Shown here in pieces: positions 8,180-17,700 of a stretch of 64,000 nucleotides of DNA. The notes under the pieces are model-generated. The model saw only the letters and a program-made list of their open reading frames with translations. It made no database searches and was not told the origin of the DNA. Location: the NCBI RefSeq assembly GCF_000731955.1, contig NZ_JNCK01000001.1:3482938-3546937 (forward strand). Direction: 5' to 3'. Source of the stretch: Halomonas zincidurans B6. GTDB lineage: Bacteria > Pseudomonadota > Gammaproteobacteria > Pseudomonadales > Halomonadaceae. A program made the translations under genes and the position numbers. Every line of letters starts with the position of its first letter. The stretch's first letter is position 1.

Positions 8180-8205
8180 GACGGCGAGCCTCCGGGCTCG
8201 CCGTC
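8180..8205 (+). promoter_or_regulatory. Intercistronic hairpin between dctP and dctQ
   Basis: A perfect 11-bp GC-rich stem (GACGGCGAGCC with its complement) with a TCCG loop and no good T tract. It is more likely an mRNA-stabilising or partial-attenuation hairpin than a full terminator, giving more binding protein than permease. Confidence 0.6.
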
Positions 8206-8230
8206 TTGGTGATCGAGCGAGGAAAAACCA

Positions 8231-8788
8231 ATGATTGTGCGCTGGCTCAACAAGCTGGAAGAGACGGTCTTCTGTCTGCTGCTGGTCGCCATAGTGTTCC
8301 TGGTGTGCGTCGAAGTGTTCTATCGCTTCGTGCTCGCCGAGGGCATCAGCTGGGCGCAGGAGGGCTCGCTGTATCTCGCGGGCTGGTTCGTGCTGTTCGG
8401 GGTATCCTGGGGCGTCAAGCACGGCGTGCATATCGGCGTCGACGTGCTGGTCAAGAAACTGCCGAAACGCGGCCAGCGTATCGTCACGCTGATCGCCCTG
8501 GCCGTGTGCCTGGCCTATTGCGCCCTGATCCTGGTCGGCAGCTACGAGTATCTGTCACTGACCTACATGATCGGGATCGAGTTGCAGGACATCCCCATCC
8601 CTAAGTGGCAGGCCACGCTGATTCTGCCGATCGGCATGGCGTTGCTGGTCCTGCGCTTCGCCGAGCTGGGTTGGCGCGTGATCAAGGGCGAGGCCGATAG
8701 TTTCGGTTTCTCCGACGAGGGCCAGGAAAGCATGCATCTTGCCGAACAGCGCAATCCCGAAGACTACGACAAGGAGGGCCGCCCGTGA
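8231..8788 (+). CDS. dctQ: TRAP transporter small permease
   Basis: 185 residues with four predicted membrane helices (about 12-35, 48-68, 88-110, 130-150) and the family motif GISWAQEGSLYLAGWFVLFG. It forms the small membrane subunit that partners DctM. The C-terminal tail is polar and cytoplasmic. Its stop overlaps the GTG start of dctM (GTGA), which indicates coupled translation in fixed ratio. Confidence 0.9.
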   Translation: MIVRWLNKLEETVFCLLLVAIVFLVCVEVFYRFVLAEGISWAQEGSLYLAGWFVLFGVSWGVKHGVHIGVDVLVKKLPKRGQRIVTLIALAVCLAYCALILVGSYEYLSLTYMIGIELQDIPIPKWQATLILPIGMALLVLRFAELGWRVIKGEADSFGFSDEGQESMHLAEQRNPEDYDKEGRP

Positions 8789-10167
8789 CCATCGCGACCC
8801 TGTTCATTCTGCTGTTCCTCGGCATCTTCCTGGGCATGCCGATCGCCTTTGCGCTGGGTTTTTCCAGTGTGACGACAGTTCTGTTGTTCTCCGACGACTC
8901 GCTGGGCTCGATCGCCATCAAGCTGTTCGAGGCGGTGTCCGGTCAATATACGCTGCTGGCGATACCCTTCTTCATCCTGTCCAGCGCCTTTCTGTCGACC
9001 GGCGGGGTGGCGCGTCGCCTGATCAACTTCGCTACCGACAGCGTGGGGCATGTCAAGGGCGGGCTGGCGATGGCCTCGGTGATGGCCTGCATGCTGTTCG
9101 CCGCCGTTTCCGGGTCGTCGCCAGCCACCGTCGCCGCGATCGGCTCGATCACCATCGCCGGCATGGTGCGTCAGGGCTATCCGCAATCCTATGCCGCGGG
9201 GGCGATCGCCAACGCCGGTACGCTGGGCATCCTGATTCCCCCGTCGATCGTGATGCTGGTCTACTCGGCGGCCACCGAGGTCTCGGCGGCCAAGATGTTC
9301 ATGGCCGGCCTGGTCCCCGGGCTGCTGATGGGCGGTATCCTGATGATCGCCATCTATATCTCGGCACGGATCATGAAGCTGCCGGCGCAGCCTTTCCCGG
9401 GATTCGGGCAGCTGTTCCGCTCGGGCGGCAAGGCCCTGGCCGGCCTGCTGCTGATCCTGTTGGTACTGGGCACGATCTATGGCGGTGTGGCCAGTCCCAC
9501 CGAGGCGGCGGCGATTGCCGCGATCTATGCCTGGCTGGTGGCCGTGGTCGGCTACCGCGACATGGGGCCGCTCAAGGACGACCCGTGGAAACGCCCCGGC
9601 GAGAGCCTGGGGAGCGCTCTGGCGCGCAGTCTGTGGCAGGTGCCGCTGGCCATCGTGGGATCCTTTACCAACCGCGAGGTGCGCGGTGTGGTGTTGGATG
9701 GCGCCAAGGTGTCGATGATGTTGCTGTTCATCATCGCCAACGCCATGCTGTTTGCCCACGTGCTGACCACCGAGCGTATTCCGCATGCCATCGCCGAGGC
9801 GATCGTCTCCTGGGGGCTACCGGCATGGGGCTTTCTGATCATCATGAACCTGCTGCTGCTGGCGGCGGGCAACTTCATGGAACCCTCGGCGATCCTGCTG
9901 ATCATGGCGCCGATCCTGTTCCCCATCGCCACGCAGTTGGGCATCGATCCGATCCATCTGGGCATCATCATGGTGGTCAACATGGAGATCGGCATGCTGA
10001 CCCCGCCGGTGGGGCTCAACCTGTTCGTCACCGCGGGGATCACCGGGCGCTCGATCGGCTGGGTGATCAAGGCCTGCCTGCCGTGGCTGGGTCTGCTGCT
10101 CGGCTTTTTGATATTGATTACCTATGTGCCGGCGATCTCGCTGTGGCTGCCGAACCTGTTGTCCTGA
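8785..10167 (+). CDS. dctM: TRAP transporter large permease
   Basis: 460 residues, around twelve hydrophobic segments; the sodium-coupled transport subunit. Motifs seen: AIPFFILSSAFLSTGGVARRLI near the start, SGSSPATVAAIGSI, GTLGILIPPSIVMLVYSA, and NMEIGMLTPPVGLNLFV near the end. The start is GTG 8785 with AAGGAGG eight bases upstream, inside the end of dctQ. It is about 30 residues longer than typical DctM (about 427), because of a polar loop around residues 255-300 (LKDDPWKRPGESLGSALARS). A strong terminator follows. Confidence 0.92.
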   Translation: MTIATLFILLFLGIFLGMPIAFALGFSSVTTVLLFSDDSLGSIAIKLFEAVSGQYTLLAIPFFILSSAFLSTGGVARRLINFATDSVGHVKGGLAMASVMACMLFAAVSGSSPATVAAIGSITIAGMVRQGYPQSYAAGAIANAGTLGILIPPSIVMLVYSAATEVSAAKMFMAGLVPGLLMGGILMIAIYISARIMKLPAQPFPGFGQLFRSGGKALAGLLLILLVLGTIYGGVASPTEAAAIAAIYAWLVAVVGYRDMGPLKDDPWKRPGESLGSALARSLWQVPLAIVGSFTNREVRGVVLDGAKVSMMLLFIIANAMLFAHVLTTERIPHAIAEAIVSWGLPAWGFLIIMNLLLLAAGNFMEPSAILLIMAPILFPIATQLGIDPIHLGIIMVVNMEIGMLTPPVGLNLFVTAGITGRSIGWVIKACLPWLGLLLGFLILITYVPAISLWLPNLLS

Positions 10168-10232
10168 AGTTATAGCCTGAAACGCAAAAGTTCCGCCCTG
10201 CACCGGCTGTGTCAAGCGTCAGCTCGACGGGC

Positions 10233-10266
10233 AAACCGCCCATCAGGCTTCCTGATGGGCGGTTTT
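10233..10266 (+). terminator. Rho-independent terminator of dctPQM
   Basis: AAACCGCCCATCAGG and its complement form a long stem followed by TTTT. It can act in both directions, but only the plus-strand operon ends here. Confidence 0.9.
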
Positions 10267-10750
10267 CGTCATGGCACGCGCCGGCATCAATCATCACCTC
10301 ACCGGCAAGCCCGAGTACGCCCTCTGGAGTGGGCTCATGATGACTCGCGGGCTTCAACTTTGGTCGCGCCCGGTGGCTGGCAACCCCTTGCGGCGCCTAT
10401 CTCATCTCGGCTGACGGTTGACAGCCCCGTGGCGCTATTGGAATCTTGTCGGTTCCTGATTTATGGGCGTGGCATCGACGGGTGATCCCCGAGCGCTGCG
10501 TGACGGGTAGGCTGCAGGGCCTTTACCCGCCTTGAACGGATTTCCGGGCGCGGGCTAACCGCCTGGCCTGGCCCAACCCCCGACGCGGCGATCCGTCGCG
10601 ATGAAGAGTGCAGGCCCCATCCGGGCCGAACAACGCCAGGGTTTGGCATCAGGTGCCGGCTTGACCGGCAGCGGCATACCGCCGCACTCGACTTTCGCGA
10701 TCCATGCCGGGCCGCGAGACCGCACTCGAGACCTCCAGGGGAGAAACACA
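10267..10750. other. Long leader/promoter region before ilvI
   Basis: About 480 bp without a supportable gene. A weak sigma-70 candidate is TTGACA (10418-10423), a 17-bp spacer, then GAATCT. No leader peptide rich in Leu, Ile and Val and no hairpin with a T tract was found, so a classical ilv attenuator is not evident. An Lrp or other regulator site could not be recognised. Confidence 0.3.
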
Positions 10751-12475
10751 GTGGAACTGCTTTCCGGCGCCGATATGATCGCCCGCTTCCTTCAGGATGA
10801 GGGCGTCGAATATATCTATGGCTATCCGGGTGGCGCGGCGCTGCATATCTACGATGCGCTGTTCCGCCAGGATGCCGTCAAACACATCCTCGTGCGTCAC
10901 GAACAGGGCGCGACCCACGCCGCCGACGGCTACGCGCGGGCCTCGGGCAAGCCGGGCACGGTGCTGGTCACCTCCGGCCCGGGGGCGACCAATGCCGTGA
11001 CCGGGATCGCCACCGCCTACATGGACTCGATTCCGATGGTGGTGCTGTGCGGCCAGGTCGCCAGCCACCTGATCGGCGAGGACGCCTTCCAGGAGACCGA
11101 CATCATCGGCGTGACCCGGCCGATCGTGAAGCACAGCTTCACGATCAAGCACCCGTCGGAGATCCCCACGGTGCTCAAGAAGGCCTATTACCTGGCCTCG
11201 TCCGGGCGCCCCGGGCCGGTGGTCATCGATATTCCCAAGGATATGACCGCGCCCACCGAGCGCTACGAATACGTCTATCCCAAGAAGGTCAAGCTGCGCT
11301 CCTACAACCCGGTGACACGCGGCCATGCCGGCCAGATCAAGAAAGCCGTGGAGATGATGCTCAAGGCGCGCCGCCCGGTATTCTATACCGGCGGCGGGGT
11401 GGTTACCGGGCGGGCCAGCGAGGCGTTGACCGACCTTGTACAGCGGCTGGGCTACCCGATCACCACTACCCTGATGGGGATCGGCGCCTACCCGCAGAGC
11501 GATCGTCAGTCGCTCGGCTGGCTGGGCATGCACGGCTCGTTCGAGTCGAACATGGCGATGCACCATGCCGATCTGATCGTTGCCGTCGGTGCACGCTTCG
11601 ACGACCGGGTGACCAACAACACCTCGAAGTTCTGCCCCACCGCCAAGATCGTGCATGTGGATATCGACCCCAGTTCGATCTCCAAGACGGTGCGCGCCGA
11701 CGTGCCGATCGTCGGTCCGGCGGGCAGCGTGATCAACGAGATGATCAGCCTGGTGCAGGGCCGCGAGCCGGCCAATCCCGAGGCGCTCGCGGAATGGTGG
11801 CAGAAGATCGACGGCTGGCGCGACGAGCGTCGCGGCAAGCTGTTCGACCCGGCCGCCTCGGGCGAGCCACTCAAGCCGCAGACGGTGATCGAGGCGATCT
11901 GTCGGGCGACCCGCGGCGAGGCCTTCGTGACCACCGACGTCGGCCAGCACCAGATGTTCGCCGCCCAGTACTACAAGTTCGACAAGCCCAACCGCTTCAT
12001 TACTTCAGGCGGGCTCGGCACCATGGGCTTCGGTTTCCCGGCGGCGATGGGTATCAAGCAGAGCTACCCCGACGACGACGTGGTGTGCATCACCGGCGAG
12101 GGCAGCTTCCAGATGATGATGCAGGAGCTGTCGACCTGTAAGCAGTACGGGATCGGCGTCAAGATCGTCAATCTCAACAACGGGTCGCTGGGCATGGTGC
12201 GTCAGTGGCAGGATTTGAACTACAAGTCGCGTCATGCGCACTCCTACATGGAGTCGCTACCCGATTTCCAGCAGCTGATCGGTGCCTACGGCTTCACCGC
12301 GATCAAAGTGGAGCGTCAGGAGGATCTCGAGCCGGCGCTCGAGCGGGCCTTCGCCGACAAGGATGAACTGGTGTTCCTCGACATCTACGTCGACCCGCGC
12401 GAGCACGTCTATCCGATGCATGTGCCCTTGGGTTCCATGCGTGACATGCTGCTTTCGAAGACGGAGCGGACCTGA
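10751..12475 (+). CDS. ilvI: Acetolactate synthase large (catalytic) subunit
   Basis: 574 residues, the same length as E. coli IlvI. A ThDP- and FAD-dependent enzyme, first common step of valine, leucine and isoleucine synthesis. Visible features: catalytic E51 in VRHEQGATHAADGYAR, GPGATN, and the ThDP motif starting GEGSFQMMMQEL and ending NNGSLGMVRQWQ. The start is GTG 10751 with AGGGGAG upstream; the longer frame from 10601 is not homologous. The small subunit follows with a TGATG overlap. ilvC, a frequent neighbour, is not present; recN is convergent instead. Confidence 0.95.
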   Translation: MELLSGADMIARFLQDEGVEYIYGYPGGAALHIYDALFRQDAVKHILVRHEQGATHAADGYARASGKPGTVLVTSGPGATNAVTGIATAYMDSIPMVVLCGQVASHLIGEDAFQETDIIGVTRPIVKHSFTIKHPSEIPTVLKKAYYLASSGRPGPVVIDIPKDMTAPTERYEYVYPKKVKLRSYNPVTRGHAGQIKKAVEMMLKARRPVFYTGGGVVTGRASEALTDLVQRLGYPITTTLMGIGAYPQSDRQSLGWLGMHGSFESNMAMHHADLIVAVGARFDDRVTNNTSKFCPTAKIVHVDIDPSSISKTVRADVPIVGPAGSVINEMISLVQGREPANPEALAEWWQKIDGWRDERRGKLFDPAASGEPLKPQTVIEAICRATRGEAFVTTDVGQHQMFAAQYYKFDKPNRFITSGGLGTMGFGFPAAMGIKQSYPDDDVVCITGEGSFQMMMQELSTCKQYGIGVKIVNLNNGSLGMVRQWQDLNYKSRHAHSYMESLPDFQQLIGAYGFTAIKVERQEDLEPALERAFADKDELVFLDIYVDPREHVYPMHVPLGSMRDMLLSKTERT

Positions 12476-12966
12476 TGCGCCATATCATCTCGATCCTGAT
12501 GGAAAACGAACCCGGCGCCCTGTCACGCGTGGTGGGGCTGTTCTCGCAGCGCAACTTCAACATCGAGTCGCTGAACGTGGCGCCGACCGACGATGCCACC
12601 CTATCGCGGCTGACCGTGACCACGGTGGGCGACGATCGGGTGATCGAGCAGATCACCAAGCACCTCAACAAGCTGATCGACGTGGTCAAGCTGGTCGATC
12701 TGACCGAGGGCAACCACATCGAGCGCGAACTGATGCTGGTCAAGGTCAAGGCGCTGGGTGCGGCGCGCGACGAGGTCAAGCGCACCGCGGATATCTTCCG
12801 CGCGCAGGTCGTCGACGTGACGCCAAGCGTGTACACCGTGCAGATCACCGGCGATGCCGGCAAGCTCGACGCTTTTTTGCAGGCGATGGCGCCGATCGGC
12901 ATCCTCGAGGTGGCGCGCACCGGGGTGTCGGGCATCTCCCGCGGCGACAAGGTGCTGAGCCTTTGA
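12475..12966 (+). CDS. ilvH: Acetolactate synthase small (regulatory) subunit
   Basis: 163 residues, the same length as E. coli IlvH. The N-terminal ACT domain (SILMENEPGALSRVVGLFSQ, residues 5-24) confers valine feedback inhibition, and a C-terminal domain activates the catalytic subunit. It starts on the ATG overlapping the ilvI stop. It is the last gene of the unit; a clear terminator follows within 25 bp. Confidence 0.95.
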   Translation: MRHIISILMENEPGALSRVVGLFSQRNFNIESLNVAPTDDATLSRLTVTTVGDDRVIEQITKHLNKLIDVVKLVDLTEGNHIERELMLVKVKALGAARDEVKRTADIFRAQVVDVTPSVYTVQITGDAGKLDAFLQAMAPIGILEVARTGVSGISRGDKVLSL

Positions 12967-12991
12967 GCCCAGCCGCCGTCACGTCATTCAG

Positions 12992-13016
12992 GCCGCTCTT
13001 CGGAGCGGCTTTTTTT
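12992..13016 (+). terminator. Rho-independent terminator of ilvIH
   Basis: Stem GCCGCTC, loop TTCG, stem GAGCGGC, then seven T. Convergent with recN. Confidence 0.9.
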
Positions 13017-13075
13017 GTGGTGCGCCAGGCATGGCGCGCGATGGAAGCAAGACAAGCAAATCCAGGATCGTGAAT

Positions 13076-14749
13076 CTAGTGGCGGGCTTGCTGACTGGCG
13101 TCGAGCATTTCGCGGGCGTGGGCGAGAGTGCGATCGGAGAGCTTGACGCCCCCCAGCATGCGCGCCAGTTCGCGAACCCGGCCGGCACTGTCGAGCAGCA
13201 CCATCTGGGTCTGGGTGGTGTCTTCCTCGGCCTGCTTCTCGATATGCAGGTGATGATGCGCTTGGGCCGCGACCTGCGGCAGGTGGGTGACGGTCATCAC
13301 CTGGCCGTTCTCGCCAAGGCGACGCAGCAACTGGCCGACGATTTCGGCGGTGGCCCCCGATACGCCGACATCCACCTCATCGAAGACCAGCGAGGGGATG
13401 GTGCTGTGACTGGCGGCGACCACCTGAATCGCCAGGCTGATGCGTGACAGCTCGCCCCCCGAGGCGACCTTGGTGAGCGGGCGCGGCGGCTGACCGGGAT
13501 TGGCGCTGATCAGGAAATGCACCGTCTCCATGCCGTCGGGCTGCGGCGACACCCGGGTATCGACCTCGGCCTCGAAACGCGCCTTGCCCATCGCCAGAAA
13601 GCCCAACTGCGCCTGGACTTCCTCGGCGAAGGCCGTCGCCGCCTGGCGGCGGGCTTCGCCGATGGTGCGAGCCTGGGTGCGATAGTGCTCGCGCACCTCG
13701 GCCATGTCGGCGGTCAAGGCGTCCAGGTCGTGATCGCCGCCTTCCAGGGCGGCCAGCTCGTCGCGCAGACGGGCGTGCAGGGCAGTCAACTCATCAGGCA
13801 TGGCGTGGTGCTTGCGAGCGATACGATGAACTTCGCCGAGACGCCCCTCGACATGCGCCAGGCGCTCGGGGTCGAGTTCGGTCTTATCGGCGAAGTGACG
13901 CAACTCGCGGGCGGCTTCCTCGATCTGGATGCGTGCCTCACCGAGCATGCCGCGGGCCTCGGCCAGTGCGCCACGCTCGGCGCCGGGCAGGACATCGAGG
14001 CGCGCCAGTGCCTGATGCAGCAGATGCAGGGCGCCGCCCTCGTCGTTTTCGCAGCAGTCGACGGCGAACTGGGTGTCGCTCAGCGTCTGTTCGGCGTGGG
14101 CGAGTTCTTCCTGGTCGCGCTCCAGGGTTTGCAGCTCATCTTCTGCCAACGCCAGCTGATCGAGTTCTTCGACCTGATAGCGCAACAGCTGGCGACGCGC
14201 CTGCAGTTCGTCGCTGGTGTCGGCCAGGCGCTTGAGCCGACGGCGCAGGGCCTGCCAGTGGCGATAGGTGGCGCCCAGTTCACCGACCGCGTCGGTCAGC
14301 CCGGCGAAGTCGTCAAGCAGACGACGATGCGTGTCCTCACGCAACAGCGCCTGATGGGCATGCTGGCCGTGGATCTCGATCAGGTGATCGCCGAGCGCCT
14401 TGAGATCGCCGATGGTGCAGGGCTGGCCGTTGATCCACGCCTTGGAGCGGCCGCTGGCGGTGACCACGCGACGCAGCAGGCAGTCTTCGCCGGGCAGCTC
14501 GCGCTCCTCGAGCCAGGCCTGCGCCTCGGGCAGGCGGGCGATATCGAAGCGCGCGCTGAGATCGGCGCGCTTGGCGCCGTGGCGCACGCTGCCGACGTCG
14601 GCGCGTTCGCCGAGGCACAGCCCCAGCGCATCGAGCAGGATCGACTTGCCCGCGCCGGTCTCGCCGGTGATGGCGGTCATGCCGGCATGCAGATCTAGAT
14701 CGAGCGCATCGACGATAGCGAAGTCACGAATGGCGAGTTGTACCAGCAT
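13076..14749 (-). CDS. recN: DNA repair protein RecN
   Basis: 557 residues, an SMC-like ATPase that acts in double-strand break repair. Walker A is GETGAGKS near residue 30, followed by a long coiled-coil middle (about 150-370), signature motif SGGELSRISLA and Walker B SLVFDEVDVGVSG. ATG 14749 is chosen because GGAGG sits five bases upstream; a GTG two codons earlier overlaps that site. A LexA box about 40 bp upstream indicates SOS induction. The gene is a single unit facing ilvIH. Confidence 0.95.
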   Translation of the reverse strand: MLVQLAIRDFAIVDALDLDLHAGMTAITGETGAGKSILLDALGLCLGERADVGSVRHGAKRADLSARFDIARLPEAQAWLEERELPGEDCLLRRVVTASGRSKAWINGQPCTIGDLKALGDHLIEIHGQHAHQALLREDTHRRLLDDFAGLTDAVGELGATYRHWQALRRRLKRLADTSDELQARRQLLRYQVEELDQLALAEDELQTLERDQEELAHAEQTLSDTQFAVDCCENDEGGALHLLHQALARLDVLPGAERGALAEARGMLGEARIQIEEAARELRHFADKTELDPERLAHVEGRLGEVHRIARKHHAMPDELTALHARLRDELAALEGGDHDLDALTADMAEVREHYRTQARTIGEARRQAATAFAEEVQAQLGFLAMGKARFEAEVDTRVSPQPDGMETVHFLISANPGQPPRPLTKVASGGELSRISLAIQVVAASHSTIPSLVFDEVDVGVSGATAEIVGQLLRRLGENGQVMTVTHLPQVAAQAHHHLHIEKQAEEDTTQTQMVLLDSAGRVRELARMLGGVKLSDRTLAHAREMLDASQQARH

Positions 14750-14789
14750 GGCCACCTCCGGATGGGGTTCGCCGCGTAGATGAACGAGT

Positions 14790-14805
14790 CTGTGTGTTTA
14801 TACAG
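14790..14805 (-). promoter_or_regulatory. LexA box of recN
   Basis: CTGTGTGTTTATACAG fits the SOS box CTGT-N8-ACAG with an AT-rich centre, 41 bp upstream of the recN start. Confidence 0.85.
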
Positions 14806-14850
14806 TATCTCGCGAGAAAGCTGCAATCCTCGGTCGAGTGTCCCGCATGC

Positions 14851-14878
14851 CTTGAGATCGTCCGCGACATCCCCATAT
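14851..14878 (+). promoter_or_regulatory. Sigma-32 heat-shock promoter of grpE
   Basis: CTTGAGA (14851-14857), a 13-bp spacer, then CCCCATAT (14871-14878). Close to the RpoH consensus CTTGAAA-N11-16-CCCCATNT. The start codon of grpE lies 60 bp further on. Confidence 0.85.
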
Positions 14879-14937
14879 AGGTGAGCAAACCGACAATGCC
14901 GCGGCCAGCGTGCCGCGGTCGATTTCAGGAGAGCGAC

Positions 14938-15579
14938 ATGGCCAAAGATCCCCAGACGCCGCTGGATGAAGAACTCGAACGCGCCGAGCAGGACGCCGAA
15001 CCTCAGCAGGAGCCGCTCGCGGGCCAGCTCGACGAGGCGGATGCCAGCGAGCTAGCCGTGGACGACGAGGCGGCTGTCGATGCCGAGGCCATGGCCGACC
15101 CCGAAGCCGATGTGTTGGCGGCCAAGGTCGAGGAACTCGAGCAGGCGCTCAGCGACGCCAAGGATCAGGCGCTGCGCGAGGCCGCCGAGGCGCAGAACGT
15201 GCGTCGCCGCGCCGAGCAGGATATCGACAAGGCGCGCAAGTTCGCGCTGGAAAAATTCGTCAAGGAACTGCTGCCGGTGGTCGACAGCCTGGAAAAGGCC
15301 CTCGAGTCGATGGGCGAGGATGCCAGCGAAGTGCATCGCGAAGGGGTCTCGATGACCCTCAAGCTGCAACTCGACACGCTGGGCAAGTTCGGCGTCGAGG
15401 CGATCGAGCCGCAGGGCGAGCCGTTCGATCCGCAGTATCACGAAGCCATGGCCATGGTGCCCAACCCCGACATCGAGCCGAACTCGGTCATCGACGTGAT
15501 GCAGAAGGGGTATCTGCTCAACGGTCGCCTGGTGCGCCCGGCCATGGTGGTGGTCAGCCAGGCGGCGAACGGCGGATGA
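14938..15579 (+). CDS. grpE: Nucleotide exchange factor GrpE
   Basis: 213 residues; the dimeric co-chaperone that releases ADP from DnaK. It has an acidic low-complexity N-terminus (1-55), a long coiled coil (about 60-120) and a C-terminal beta domain ending GYLLNGRLVRPAMVVVS, the family signature. ATG 14938 has AGGAGA eight bases upstream. The sigma-32 promoter just upstream gives heat-shock control. dnaK follows after 107 bp with its own heat-shock promoter. Confidence 0.95.
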   Translation: MAKDPQTPLDEELERAEQDAEPQQEPLAGQLDEADASELAVDDEAAVDAEAMADPEADVLAAKVEELEQALSDAKDQALREAAEAQNVRRRAEQDIDKARKFALEKFVKELLPVVDSLEKALESMGEDASEVHREGVSMTLKLQLDTLGKFGVEAIEPQGEPFDPQYHEAMAMVPNPDIEPNSVIDVMQKGYLLNGRLVRPAMVVVSQAANGG

Positions 15580-15592
15580 ATCGCCGCTAGCC

Positions 15593-15620
15593 CTTGAAAG
15601 GCGCGGTCGAGCCCCCACAT
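15593..15620 (+). promoter_or_regulatory. Sigma-32 heat-shock promoter of dnaK
   Basis: CTTGAAA (15593-15599, perfect -35), a 13-bp spacer, then CCCCACAT (15613-15620; one mismatch to CCCCATNT). It adds an internal start within grpE-dnaK-dnaJ. Confidence 0.8.
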
Positions 15621-15686
15621 AGACGACAAAGACGCGGCATCGCTGCCGCACGGATTGGCAAGCAACGATTCTTCGAGGTGTTTTAC

Positions 15687-17612
15687 ATGGGACGCATCAT
15701 AGGTATTGACCTGGGGACCACCAACTCGTGTGTCGCCGTGCTCGACGGCGACAAGCCCAAAGTCATCGAGAACGCCGAAGGCGCGCGCACCACGCCGTCG
15801 ATCATCGCCTATACCGATGACGGCGAGACGCTGGTCGGCCAGGCGGCCAAGCGCCAGGCGGTCACCAACCCGAACAACACGCTGTACGCCATCAAGCGCT
15901 TGATCGGTCGTCGCTTCAAGGACGAGGTGGTTCAGAAGGACATCAAGATGGTGCCCTACAAGATCGCCGAGGCCGACAACGGCGATGCGTGGGTCGAGGT
16001 CAACGGCAAGAAGCTGGCACCGCCGCAGGTCAGCGCCGAGGTACTGAAGAAGATGAAGAAGACCGCCGAGGACTATCTCGGCGAGGAAGTGACCGAAGCG
16101 GTGATCACCGTGCCGGCCTACTTCAACGATTCCCAGCGCCAGGCGACCAAGGACGCCGGACGCATCGCCGGGCTCGAAGTCAAGCGCATCATCAACGAAC
16201 CGACCGCGGCCGCGCTGGCCTATGGCATGGACAAGGCGCGCGGCGACAAGACCATCGCCGTCTACGACCTGGGTGGCGGCACCTTCGATATCTCGATCAT
16301 CGAAGTGGCCGATGTCGACGGCGAGACCCAGTTCGAGGTGCTGGCCACCAACGGCGACACCTTCCTGGGCGGCGAGGACTTCGATCTCAAGCTGATCAAT
16401 TATCTGGTCGATCAGTTCAAGGCCGACAGCGGCATCGACCTGTCCGGCGACAACCTGGCCATGCAGCGCCTCAAGGAAGCCGCCGAGAAGGCCAAGATCG
16501 AGCTTTCGGCCGCGCAGCAGACCGAAGTCAATCTGCCGTACATCACGGCCGACAATACCGGGCCCAAGCACCTCAACGTCAAGATCACCCGGGCCAAGCT
16601 CGAGTCGCTGGTCGAGGAACTGGTCAAGCAGTCGTTGGGGCCGTGCAAGACCGCGCTGGCCGACGCCGGGCTGTCCAATTCCGAGATCGACGACGTGATC
16701 CTGGTCGGCGGTCAGACGCGCATGCCGATGGTCCAGGCCAAGGTCGCCGAGTTCTTCGGCAAGGACGCTCGCAAGGACGTCAACCCGGACGAAGCCGTGG
16801 CCGTGGGCGCGGCGATTCAGGGCGGCGTGCTCGGCGGTAACGTCAAGGACGTGCTGCTGCTCGACGTGACTCCGCTGACGCTGGGTATCGAGACGCTGGG
16901 TGGCGTGATGACCCCGCTGATCGAGAAGAACACCACCATCCCGACCAAGAAGACCCAGACCTTCTCGACCGCGGATGACAACCAGACGGCGGTGACCATT
17001 CACGTGCTGCAGGGCGAGCGCAAGCAGTCCGGCCAGAACAAGTCGCTGGGCCGTTTCGACCTGGCCGACATACCGCCGGCGCCGCGCGGCGTGCCGCAGA
17101 TCGAGGTCGCCTTCGATCTTGACGCCAACGGCATCCTCAACGTGTCCGCCAAGGACAAGGCCACCGGCAAGGAGCAGTCGATCGTCATCAAGGCCTCCAG
17201 CGGCCTGACCGACGAAGAGATCGAGCAGATGGTTCAGGACGCCGAGGCACATGCCGCCGAGGACAAGAAGTTCGAGGAACTGGTTCAGCTGCGCAACCAG
17301 GCCGACGGCATGATCCACGCCGCGCGCAAGACCCTCGACGAGGCCGGCGACAAGGCCAGCGGCGAGGAGAAGCAGAAGATCGAGAGCGCGATCAGCGAAC
17401 TTGAGGAGGCGCTCAAGGGCGACGACCAGGAGGCCATCCAGGCCAAGCTGGACGCGCTCACCGAAGCCTCCGGCGGTCTGGCCCAGAAGATGTACGCCGA
17501 GCAGGCCGAAGCAGGCCAGGGCGAGCAGGCCGAAGGCGACGCCAAGAAGCCGGAAGATGACGTGGTCGACGCCGAGTATGAAGAAGTCAACGACGATCAG
17601 AAGAAGCAGTAA
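15687..17612 (+). CDS. dnaK: Chaperone DnaK (Hsp70)
   Basis: 641 residues, the usual length. ATPase domain 1-385 with IGIDLGTTNSCVAVLDG, VPAYFNDSQRQATKDAGRIAG and YDLGGGTFDISI; substrate-binding beta domain about 390-505; helical lid and a flexible tail rich in Glu, Asp and Gln ending DAEYEEVNDDQKKQ. ATG 15687 with GAGGTG upstream. Works with GrpE and DnaJ, encoded on either side. Confidence 0.98.
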   Translation: MGRIIGIDLGTTNSCVAVLDGDKPKVIENAEGARTTPSIIAYTDDGETLVGQAAKRQAVTNPNNTLYAIKRLIGRRFKDEVVQKDIKMVPYKIAEADNGDAWVEVNGKKLAPPQVSAEVLKKMKKTAEDYLGEEVTEAVITVPAYFNDSQRQATKDAGRIAGLEVKRIINEPTAAALAYGMDKARGDKTIAVYDLGGGTFDISIIEVADVDGETQFEVLATNGDTFLGGEDFDLKLINYLVDQFKADSGIDLSGDNLAMQRLKEAAEKAKIELSAAQQTEVNLPYITADNTGPKHLNVKITRAKLESLVEELVKQSLGPCKTALADAGLSNSEIDDVILVGGQTRMPMVQAKVAEFFGKDARKDVNPDEAVAVGAAIQGGVLGGNVKDVLLLDVTPLTLGIETLGGVMTPLIEKNTTIPTKKTQTFSTADDNQTAVTIHVLQGERKQSGQNKSLGRFDLADIPPAPRGVPQIEVAFDLDANGILNVSAKDKATGKEQSIVIKASSGLTDEEIEQMVQDAEAHAAEDKKFEELVQLRNQADGMIHAARKTLDEAGDKASGEEKQKIESAISELEEALKGDDQEAIQAKLDALTEASGGLAQKMYAEQAEAGQGEQAEGDAKKPEDDVVDAEYEEVNDDQKKQ

Positions 17613-17700
17613 CCACGTCTGACACTACGGACCACGGCGGCGCGGGGGCATGACTCCCGCGTTGCTGTTTCCGTGACCGACACGGAGGCGGACTAGATCC

